DNA of 32,112 nt from Chloroflexota bacterium. Its GTDB lineage: Bacteria; Chloroflexota; Anaerolineae; Anaerolineales; UBA11858. Numbering within the stretch: the stretch's first letter is position 1; every line of letters begins with the position of its first letter. The notes below the pieces were generated by a model that was given only the letters and a program-made list of their open reading frames with translations, searched no databases and was not told where the DNA came from. The translations under genes were made by a program, and so were the position numbers. The stretch lies in the NCBI GenBank assembly GCA_003648195.1, contig QMOK01000007.1, forward strand, positions 1 to 32,112, written 5' to 3'. Shown here piece after piece: positions 7,927-16,318 of the stretch.

Positions 7927-10277
7927 GCCTATCTAACTCACAGGGAACTGAGCAATTGCATCCCCCGAAAAGAGAAGAAAAACAACAAGACCCACAAGTT
8001 CAATTCTCAATGCGAATTAAACTCACTATTATTCTTGTTAGTCTTACCCTTATCTCCATGGGAATAATGGCTGTCTCTATCATTAATACAACTCGTACCG
8101 CTTTAATAGATGCCGCGAACCAAAACCTGGTCAGCACAGCCAAACAGATTTCAACGAAAATACACAGCTACGTAACAACAAACCTTGCTAGCCTACAAGC
8201 AGAAGCTCAACTGCCAAATTTTCAACAATTTATCAGTGCCACGTTACCATCAGAGTATTACCTCCAAAATTTAAAAGATTCTCTCACGACCCTTAAGAAC
8301 AAAGACCCCTATATTCTCTCTTATTCTTTACTAGATGCAGAAGGTAATGTTTTAGCAGACACTAGAACATGGGATCCCAGTACAATTCCAGCTTTTCTTG
8401 GCACCGCGGAAGAGGTGCAAAGAAATTTAAAAAATAAGACAGGAACCGGGTTGCCCTGGATTTCTCCCATAAGTTTTGAAAACGAACAGGGAGTTCTCTA
8501 TCTTTCAGCCCCCATACAAGATATGAATGGCAACCCAGCAGTCCTGCTAATAGCCCGTTACGACATTGCAGCATTCCAAGACATTGTAAAGCAAAATAAC
8601 GATTTAGCGGGAACAGGCTCATATGGCGTTCTCTATTCACAAATCTACGACAACTATATCATTTTAGCTCATGGAAGTTCCCCAGACTTGATTGCAAAAT
8701 CTGTAGTGCCATACTCAGATACGCGAATGCGTGAACTGTTAAAAAAGCGTCTAATCCCAAACTTGCCAGCAGAAGAACTCTCCCTAAATATCCCCCATTT
8801 TATAACTAACTTAGAAGACGCCATTCGAGAACCTTATTTCACATTCACAGAAGAAGACTCTGTAAACCAAGTAGCTGTTATTCAAATACAAATTAAAGAC
8901 AAACAATGGTTGCTAGCTTTCTACCAACCTCAAGAAACTTTCCTAGCCCCTATCGCCGAGCAAACCACGTTAGCAATTCTCTTAGCAATTATCATAGGAG
9001 GACTAGCATCATTAGCTGCCTACCTTGTTGCCCGAAACTTCATCGCCCCTATTTCCTATCTGGCAGATATAGCTCAAAAAGTGGGTCAAGGGGATTTGAA
9101 TGTTCGCGCGGAAGTGAAAACTCACGACGAGATTGGTATGCTTGCCCAGACATTCAACACTACAACAGAGCAACTCCAACGCACCTTAGAAACACTAGAA
9201 CAAAATGTAGCGAAGCGCACAGAAAACCTTGCCAGACGTGCGGTGCAAATTCGAACGGCCTCAGAGGTAGCCCGAGATGTGACCACCATCCGAGACAAGT
9301 CGCTATTATTGACACGCGTTACTCAATTGATAGCAGATCGCTTTGGGTTCTATCACGCAGGGATTTTCCTCCTAAATGAAACCGGAAGCCATGCTGTCTT
9401 ACAAGCCGCCAATAGCGAAGGCGGAGCGCGTATGCTAGCACGAGGACACAGCCTCCCAGTTGGGGAAGCTGGTCTTGTAGGATATACCGCAGCAGTGGGC
9501 GAAGCCCGTATCGCACTAGACGTAGGGCAAGACGCCGTTTTCTTCGACAACCCCGATTTGCCAAAAACTCGCTCCGAGATAGCGCTGCCGCTGATAATTG
9601 AAAACAATGTTATTGGAGTGCTTGACGTACAGTCACAAGAGCCTGGAGCTTTTAGCAAAGAAGATATAGAAATCATTCAAGTGCTAGCCGACCAAGTAGC
9701 AATAGCTTTAGATAACGCACAGCTCTTAGAACAAAGCCAAAACGCGCTCGTTGAACTAGAAGACCTCTACGGAGAGCATATTAGGGGAAGCTGGGAACGC
9801 TACCTTGAAGATCAGCCCGGTGCTTATAATTACAAAGCTGGCCAAATCACGCCAATTTCTACGCCAGAAGAATGGGATAACGTTAAATTGACGCCCAATC
9901 GCCCGGCCCTGGAAAACCACAAACTTGTTGTTCCCCTTGAGATACGAGGCCAAAGAATTGGAGGAATCACTTTCCAAAGAAAAGAAAATCAGCCCAACTG
10001 GACAGAAGATGATCTAGAATTAGTGAGAGAAACAACAGGGCAAATGGTAATTGTGCTGGAATCCACTCGCCTTTACGAAGATACCCAACGCCGGGCTGCT
10101 CGCGAGCAATTAACCCGCGAGATAGCAGATAATATACGAGGTGCCGCCAATATAGAAGATGCCATCCAACGGGCCATGCAGGAATTGGGCCAAGCACTGG
10201 GAGCCTCGGAGGTGGTGGCTCACATTGGCACAGAACAAGATTTACTCTCTGGGCAGGGAGAGAACAATTATGAGTGA
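7923..10277 (+). CDS. TM-dCache-like-TM-HAMP-GAF receptor with half-GAF and GAF-like tail
   Basis: ATGA overlap with the upstream gene. HAMP (FIAPISYLADIAQKVGQGDLNVRAEVKTHDEIGMLAQTFN), GAF (FYHAGIFLLNETGSHAVLQAANSEGG), YGEHIRGSW, tail ADNIRGAANIEDAIQRAMQELGQALG. Confidence 0.9.
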   Translation: MSLSNSQGTEQLHPPKREEKQQDPQVQFSMRIKLTIILVSLTLISMGIMAVSIINTTRTALIDAANQNLVSTAKQISTKIHSYVTTNLASLQAEAQLPNFQQFISATLPSEYYLQNLKDSLTTLKNKDPYILSYSLLDAEGNVLADTRTWDPSTIPAFLGTAEEVQRNLKNKTGTGLPWISPISFENEQGVLYLSAPIQDMNGNPAVLLIARYDIAAFQDIVKQNNDLAGTGSYGVLYSQIYDNYIILAHGSSPDLIAKSVVPYSDTRMRELLKKRLIPNLPAEELSLNIPHFITNLEDAIREPYFTFTEEDSVNQVAVIQIQIKDKQWLLAFYQPQETFLAPIAEQTTLAILLAIIIGGLASLAAYLVARNFIAPISYLADIAQKVGQGDLNVRAEVKTHDEIGMLAQTFNTTTEQLQRTLETLEQNVAKRTENLARRAVQIRTASEVARDVTTIRDKSLLLTRVTQLIADRFGFYHAGIFLLNETGSHAVLQAANSEGGARMLARGHSLPVGEAGLVGYTAAVGEARIALDVGQDAVFFDNPDLPKTRSEIALPLIIENNVIGVLDVQSQEPGAFSKEDIEIIQVLADQVAIALDNAQLLEQSQNALVELEDLYGEHIRGSWERYLEDQPGAYNYKAGQITPISTPEEWDNVKLTPNRPALENHKLVVPLEIRGQRIGGITFQRKENQPNWTEDDLELVRETTGQMVIVLESTRLYEDTQRRAAREQLTREIADNIRGAANIEDAIQRAMQELGQALGASEVVAHIGTEQDLLSGQGENNYE

Positions 10278-11706
10278 ACAACTTCAAACGCCATTAGAAA
10301 TAGAGACGGGGCAAGATAAAAATATTCGCACGCAGTTATTTCGCGTCAACGCACAGATCAACATAGTTGGAGTAATCATAGCTCTACTCTCTCTTATTAT
10401 AAACGGCTTGGTGAATCATCAATTTCTCATCTGGCCTATGATATTAATTGCTGGAGGATATACATTAGTAGCCCTCTTTGTCTATTGGCTCAATGCCCAA
10501 GGGCATTGGTACTGGACTATTACCATTCATTTGATCAGTTTGACCGCCTTTTTGTTCGCACTTGCTTATTACACCAATGGCAGTATGAGTCCCTTTGTAA
10601 TAGTATTAATAACAGTACCTTTGTCAGCTCAATTATTCGGAGAGCGGCGATTATCCCGTTGGGCACTATGGAGTATAGTTATACTCTACCTGGGAATGAG
10701 TACAATGGAAGCCTTGGGTATTCTGCAACCAATGAAAATGCCCACTTTGTTCCTCAGAATAATGTATGTAATACTCCTTTTTGCAACCCTTGAAGCAACT
10801 GTCATCGTCACCTCAATATTTAAGGAACAGTCACGACAATCATTATCCATAGCCCAGCAACAAAACCAAGAATTAGCCAAAGCCAGCCAGCAAGCTGAAG
10901 AAACTGCCTTGGCTGAGAGAGCATCTAAACAACAACAAGAAAAAAACATTCGCTATCTGCAGCAGACAGTACAAAAATACAAAAGATTCTTAGGACAAGT
11001 GATAACGGGCAATTACAATGTACGACTGGCTTTAGAGGATAAGGGCGATATTGATAATGAAATCTATACAGACCTGCACACCCTAGGTGAGTATCTAAAC
11101 ACTTCTGTTGAGGCACTGACAGGAGCGCTAAATAACTTGCAAGCGGTTCAAAGACGCTATGTTCGAGGAGCATGGGAAAGCTATACGCCCATAGGTAAGC
11201 AACGAAACTTCCGCTATTCAAAAGAAAAGGGAAGCGCAATACCAGATGACAATATTACCCTGCCCTTTTCATCAAACATCCCCAAAGACGTAAATGCAAT
11301 AGCAGATAGTGGTGAGTTAACGTTACCCATTAAGCTACACGGCGAGGTTATTGGCGCCATAGCAGCACGCCGAGAAACAAAATCCAAATGGAGTGATGAA
11401 GATATTGCTCTATCTACAGCAATCAATGACCAGTTAGCTCAGACTATTGAGAACTTGCGTCTGTTAGAAGAAACCCAACGCCGTGCCGAGAGAGACCGGC
11501 TGACCAGTAGAATAATGACCCATATGCGTGAGACATTGGACGTAGACACTATTTTACAAACCGCTGTTCGCGAGATGCGTGAAAATATGGATTTGCATGA
11601 TGTAACTATCAAATTAGGATCCCCTCAGCAACAATCCACATCTTATCGCCCCAGTGTAGAAGAATCCGGTTCGCCCAGTGGCATTTCGGAGACTTTAGAA
11701 GATTAA
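10270..11706 (+). CDS. polytopic (about 6 TM) sensor with coiled coil, HAMP-like segment, half-GAF and GAF-like tail; lacks the first full GAF
   Basis: The track ORF starts at 10159, but the first 37 codons overlap the upstream CDS in another frame. ATG at 10270 (MSEQLQTPLEIETG) has an SD-like GGGAG and overlaps the upstream stop by 8 nt. Tail MTHMRETLDVDTILQTAVREM. Confidence 0.82.
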   Translation: MSEQLQTPLEIETGQDKNIRTQLFRVNAQINIVGVIIALLSLIINGLVNHQFLIWPMILIAGGYTLVALFVYWLNAQGHWYWTITIHLISLTAFLFALAYYTNGSMSPFVIVLITVPLSAQLFGERRLSRWALWSIVILYLGMSTMEALGILQPMKMPTLFLRIMYVILLFATLEATVIVTSIFKEQSRQSLSIAQQQNQELAKASQQAEETALAERASKQQQEKNIRYLQQTVQKYKRFLGQVITGNYNVRLALEDKGDIDNEIYTDLHTLGEYLNTSVEALTGALNNLQAVQRRYVRGAWESYTPIGKQRNFRYSKEKGSAIPDDNITLPFSSNIPKDVNAIADSGELTLPIKLHGEVIGAIAARRETKSKWSDEDIALSTAINDQLAQTIENLRLLEETQRRAERDRLTSRIMTHMRETLDVDTILQTAVREMRENMDLHDVTIKLGSPQQQSTSYRPSVEESGSPSGISETLED

Positions 11707-11739
11707 GTCTCAAACCATTAAGAAGAAAGGGAAAAAAAG

Positions 11740-12672
11740 ATGACACCAAAAATAGTTAGAAATATCATCCTAATCGGAATAGTATTGCTCTTAACGGCCT
11801 GCCAGTCCCCAGAAGAAGCAACGCCTACAATTGTCCCCTTGCCAGTAGAAACCTTATCTCCAGAACAAACGTTTGTACTGGGAGACGTTTCAGGGAATGC
11901 CGCTTGGACAATTGAACACTTTGGGCCTTTGGCAGATTATTTAGCGGCCAATTTGAGCGACTTCGGCATCACATCTGGAAGAGTTGTTGTTACCTCTGAC
12001 CTAGAGAGCATGGTAGAACTTTTGGAAAACGGGGAAGTCGACCTTTATTTCGACAGCCCTTACCCAGCATTAGAAGTCTACGAAAATATAGGAGCAGTTC
12101 CTTTAGTTCGACGCTGGAAGGGAGGCGTGAGCGAGTATCACTCAGTGATTATAGCCTTGAACGGCGGCGAGATTACTGAACTGGACGACCTGCTAGGAAA
12201 AATGATTGCCTACGATCACCCAGCCTCAACATCAGGTTACTTACTGCCAACATCGTATCTGGTCACAGAGGGCTACACTCTCACCGAAAAAGACAGCGTA
12301 GACGCCGCCGTTGCGGCAAATGAAATTGGCTATGTATTTGCCTATGGTGAAGAAAACGAAGCTTCATGGGTTATTCAAGGGAAGGTAGTTGCCGCCGCTT
12401 TCGCCAATAGCGATTTTGAAGACCTTTCACCTGAACAACAAGAGCAACTCACTATTCTAACCCAAACGCCCTCAGTGCCCCGACACGTTGCGCTGGCCCG
12501 GCCAGGTATGGACGAGAGATTGCAATCACGCATCATCGAATTACTATTAGAGATAGACCAGACCCCCGAAGGCCCTGCCATTCTAGAAACGTTTGAAAGA
12601 ACCAGTAAATTTGATGCGCTTCCGTGGGGCATGATGGAATCCCTCAAAATTCTATTTGCCCCTGTTCGGTAA
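11740..12672 (+). CDS. PhnD-like phosphate/phosphonate-type solute-binding lipoprotein
   Basis: Lipobox LLLTAC. PhnD-family features VDLYFDSPYPALEVYENIGAVPLVRRWKGGVSEYHSVII, DHPASTSGYLLP. No ABC permease or ATPase nearby. Confidence 0.87.
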   Translation: MTPKIVRNIILIGIVLLLTACQSPEEATPTIVPLPVETLSPEQTFVLGDVSGNAAWTIEHFGPLADYLAANLSDFGITSGRVVVTSDLESMVELLENGEVDLYFDSPYPALEVYENIGAVPLVRRWKGGVSEYHSVIIALNGGEITELDDLLGKMIAYDHPASTSGYLLPTSYLVTEGYTLTEKDSVDAAVAANEIGYVFAYGEENEASWVIQGKVVAAAFANSDFEDLSPEQQEQLTILTQTPSVPRHVALARPGMDERLQSRIIELLLEIDQTPEGPAILETFERTSKFDALPWGMMESLKILFAPVR

Positions 12673-12756
12673 ACATATACAAGAATATATACCCTTAATC
12701 GCTTCCAAAATCTGCACTCCAAAATATTGAAAAGATTTCACAAACGAGAAATTATT

Positions 12757-14577
12757 ATGCACCTCAAACAATTCAAACTAACTGTTCTAGGGCCAGTAAT
12801 AATAGGGGTAATTCTCTCCTTGTCCCTTAGTGCATTCATAGCCATTGGTATAAACGCCGGGCAAAACGCAGGCTGGGAAAGAATGATAAGCAATAACAGA
12901 GCAACGCTTTCTTTATCAGCCAAGCTGGCGTTTAATCCTCTCTATCGATCAGATATATGGACGTTAGAAGGTATGCTAGAGCAATTCATTGGAGAAGCAG
13001 ATATTGTTCACTCAGCGGTACGAGATGCATCTAACACCATTGTAGCTGAAGCCACAATGCAAGAAACGTCCCTCGCATTAGACAAAGCAATCAGCCATAA
13101 TCTAGCCAATCAAGCCCTATCGCAACAAGATATTGTTTATTATGAGAGCGAAGATTATCTAGTACTATGCGGGCCAATAACTTCGGGGGCAGAGCAACTT
13201 GGTACCTTAGAAATTGTTATTGATCTTGCTCCTTACCATGCTTCACTCGTGCCAATGATTACAGCCATGATGCTTGCCGCTATAATTACTGTCATCGGCA
13301 GCCTCGTAATTGTCATCTTACTCACTCGCCGCTTCACAAAACCTCTCAGCCAACTTGCAGCAGCAGCCTCTGAAATAGGGCAAGGAAATCTTAATACGCT
13401 AGTTCCTATTCAAGGAACAGAAGAAACCATGTCGTTAGGAAACGCTCTGGAGCAAATGAGAACTAGCCTAAACGAATCATACAATAACCTTGAACAACAA
13501 ATCAAAGCCCAAAAACGACGCGCTGAACAACTCCAGGTCACAGCCGAAGTAGCCAAAAGGGCCGCCGCCGAAATTGATACTCAAATCCTACTACAACGTG
13601 TCGTAAACTTGATACATGAACAATTTAGATTTGACCGCCTGGGCATCTTCCTAGTAGATTCCACCGGAGAATGGGCCGAATTGCAAGCAGCAGCAGGTGT
13701 GGACGTGAAACAGTTGCTAAATCGTGGATACCGCCTAAAAATAGGAGAAGAAGGCATAGTCGGGCATGTCGCCCAAACAGGGGAATCATACATAGCAAAA
13801 GATGTGAGAGAAGACCCTCTTTTCGTTCGTGGCTCAGATGTTGACATACTTTCAGAAGCTATTTTGCCACTACAAGCCCGAGGCGAGATACTAGGCGTGT
13901 TGGATATTCAAAGTCTAGAACTGAACGCATTCCTCCCAGACGACATTACCATACTTCGAATATTAGCAGACCAAATAGCTATGGCTCTTAGCAATGCTAG
14001 ACTTTTCCAGACAGTCCAAGAAAATTTGCAAGCAATGCGGCGTGCTTACGGTGAATTTAGCCGCGAAGCTTGGATAGAAATGTTGCAAGGCAAACCTGAC
14101 CAAGGTTATTACTGTGATGAATTGGGCGTCAAAGCCATAGAAAGTGAAACGGTAAAAAACGAAGATAATTTACCAGAAGCAAATATTCCCATTACTGTAC
14201 GAGATCAAATTATTGGCACCCTCAACGCTCACAAATCCAAAAACACAGATCAATGGACTGAAGAAGAGCTGGCTGTGATGAAATCACTGGCCATCCAATT
14301 AGGCATGGCGCTGGATGGAGCTAGGCTCTATGAAAACACCCAACAGCACGTTGCCCGCGAAACTGTCATCCGCGAGATCACCGACAAAGTCAGCGCTACA
14401 TTTAACATCCAAGAAACGTTACACACAGCAATAGGAGAGCTGAGCACAGTTCTTAGAGCCAGCGGTGCTCACATTGAATTAAATTTACCGAAAGAGCTAA
14501 CAACTGTAAACGAGACACAGTTGGCATATTCGGCATTGTTTGATAAAGGCAGTGAATCGTTGGAGGAGGGCATCTGA
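12757..14577 (+). CDS. TM-extracellular-TM-HAMP-GAF receptor with half-GAF and GAF-like tail
   Basis: Likely ATG at 12757 (MHLKQFKLTVLGP); the track start at 12727 is TTG. HAMP (RRFTKPLSQLAAAASEIGQGNLNTLV), GAF, AYGEFSREAW, tail TDKVSATFNIQETLHTAIGELSTVL. Confidence 0.87.
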   Translation: MHLKQFKLTVLGPVIIGVILSLSLSAFIAIGINAGQNAGWERMISNNRATLSLSAKLAFNPLYRSDIWTLEGMLEQFIGEADIVHSAVRDASNTIVAEATMQETSLALDKAISHNLANQALSQQDIVYYESEDYLVLCGPITSGAEQLGTLEIVIDLAPYHASLVPMITAMMLAAIITVIGSLVIVILLTRRFTKPLSQLAAAASEIGQGNLNTLVPIQGTEETMSLGNALEQMRTSLNESYNNLEQQIKAQKRRAEQLQVTAEVAKRAAAEIDTQILLQRVVNLIHEQFRFDRLGIFLVDSTGEWAELQAAAGVDVKQLLNRGYRLKIGEEGIVGHVAQTGESYIAKDVREDPLFVRGSDVDILSEAILPLQARGEILGVLDIQSLELNAFLPDDITILRILADQIAMALSNARLFQTVQENLQAMRRAYGEFSREAWIEMLQGKPDQGYYCDELGVKAIESETVKNEDNLPEANIPITVRDQIIGTLNAHKSKNTDQWTEEELAVMKSLAIQLGMALDGARLYENTQQHVARETVIREITDKVSATFNIQETLHTAIGELSTVLRASGAHIELNLPKELTTVNETQLAYSALFDKGSESLEEGI

Positions 14578-16262
14578 TGGAAAATGCAAATCAGAAACGC
14601 GTGAATAATACAAATACGGTTTCCGAACTAGATGCCTGGCGTGCCCGCACGCTAAATTTTTTGTTGCTAGTCACTTCTGGAGCAGGCGGCTTAGCAATTA
14701 TACCGGCAGTCATTATAGGCATTCAGTCATCAGGGCATTGGGCAATAACCTTAACCATCGTGTTGCTCTATCTACTAATAGTTATTATGACCATCTTCCG
14801 CCGCATTAGCTTCCAGGTAAAGACGTTAAGCATCCTGCTGGCAGGGTATCTAGTAGCCATGATAACCATGGCCCAAAACGGTCTGGCGGGGGTAGGACCA
14901 TTGTATCTTCTAGGTCTTCCTATCTTGAGCATCGTTCTCCTTGATATACGAACTGGAATAATCACAAGCTCATTTAGTGTACTCGTTTTTTTGATCTTTG
15001 GAGTAATGGCTCACTTCGGTTGGTCAGAAAGCTGGCTTGTAACTCTGGAAAACCCTCGCCAACTCGTGGATTGGATAGGCAATGGGACTGTTTTTGCCAT
15101 GCTATTAGCAACCTTAACCTCGCTCTTGGGATTTTTCTCACAATTCCAGAAACAGTCCCTACAAACCTCCCAAGAAAAAGCAAATGAACTAGACAAAGCT
15201 TATGCTCTTTTAGAAAAACGAATAAAAGAAGAGGAACGGCGTGCCAACCAATTCAAGGCTATCGCCCAAGTCGCTCGCAAGACAACAGAACTGCTTACGC
15301 CAGAAGAAATGCTTCAACAGGCAGTCACATCCATCAAAAACCAATTCAATTTTAATGCAGTAGCAGTTTTCTGGGCTAGTGAAGAAAAACCCACTATTCT
15401 TGGCCCAGAAATCAAGCTAGAAGCTATAGCGGGGAGTAGCCCAGGGACAAAATCTTACTCCGAACTAGTGAACATAGCCCAAGAGGTTATCCAAGAGAAA
15501 CTGGATACTTCCGTGTCTTCCATATCGCTAAATGGCGTTCCATTTAAACAGTTGGGGATTCCGCTTCGCTCACGCGGAAAAGTTCTCGGCACATTTGTAA
15601 TCCAAACTCAAGAAACCTCTTTCTATGAAGAAAATATCGAAATTCTCCAAATACTAGCAGATCAAATTACCACGGCACACGATAACGCACGCCTCTTTGC
15701 GGCATCAGAAGCTAGCCTAAGAAGGGTGAATGCGCTTTATCAACAGTACGCCCCTGAGGCTTGGCAAGAATATCTGCAAAGCATCCCAGATAGCATCACC
15801 TATGTAGAAGGAGAAATAGCGCAATCAAGTGATACCTGGCAAAAAGCCCAAGAGCGTGCCCAAAAGTCAGAAGAGATGGTAAGCATCACCCAAGAGACCG
15901 CCTCAGGAGAAAAAGTTCATTCTCTAGCCGTCCCAGTGAACTTGCGCGGATTACCGCTTGGAATAATAGGCTTCCATCGCCCAATTGGAGAGGGACCATG
16001 GCAACAAGACGAGATGAGTACCGTGCAAGCAATTACTGATCGTTTAGTCTTAACCATAGAGAACATTCGCCTGCTAGAGGACACGCAGCGCCGCGCTGCG
16101 AAAGAACGCCTGACAAGCGAAATAACAGCCCGTATGCGTGAAACCTTGGATATGGACACTGTGCTACAAACCGCTATTCGAGAAATTGGAGGAACACTAG
16201 ACATCTCCAGAATTAAGTTACGCATGAGCAGTGATACACACGAACCAACCCCAGAAAGGTGA
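14577..16262 (+). CDS. polytopic (about 6 TM) sensor with coiled coil, GAF, half-GAF and GAF-like tail
   Basis: TGATG stop/start overlap. Hydrophobic N-terminal domain resembling 6304-7926 and 19095-20795, YQQYAPEAW motif, tail TARMRETLDMDTVLQTAIREIGGTL. Confidence 0.87.
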   Translation: MENANQKRVNNTNTVSELDAWRARTLNFLLLVTSGAGGLAIIPAVIIGIQSSGHWAITLTIVLLYLLIVIMTIFRRISFQVKTLSILLAGYLVAMITMAQNGLAGVGPLYLLGLPILSIVLLDIRTGIITSSFSVLVFLIFGVMAHFGWSESWLVTLENPRQLVDWIGNGTVFAMLLATLTSLLGFFSQFQKQSLQTSQEKANELDKAYALLEKRIKEEERRANQFKAIAQVARKTTELLTPEEMLQQAVTSIKNQFNFNAVAVFWASEEKPTILGPEIKLEAIAGSSPGTKSYSELVNIAQEVIQEKLDTSVSSISLNGVPFKQLGIPLRSRGKVLGTFVIQTQETSFYEENIEILQILADQITTAHDNARLFAASEASLRRVNALYQQYAPEAWQEYLQSIPDSITYVEGEIAQSSDTWQKAQERAQKSEEMVSITQETASGEKVHSLAVPVNLRGLPLGIIGFHRPIGEGPWQQDEMSTVQAITDRLVLTIENIRLLEDTQRRAAKERLTSEITARMRETLDMDTVLQTAIREIGGTLDISRIKLRMSSDTHEPTPER

Positions 16263-16318
16263 TTCTGCAAAAAAGATGAGAACTATCCTGATACCGTCCC
16301 CCCTTACTAGAGGCGACT

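Noticed and set aside
10159-10269. N-terminal extension of the 515-aa ORF
   Set aside because: Overlaps the last 37 codons of the preceding receptor in another frame; MSEQLQ at 10270 has SD-like spacing and fits the overlap style of the operon.
12727-12756. TTG start for the 616-aa ORF
   Set aside because: ATG at 12757 gives a typical N-terminus directly before the TM helix; the 10-residue extension has no support, although the SD for 12757 is weak.
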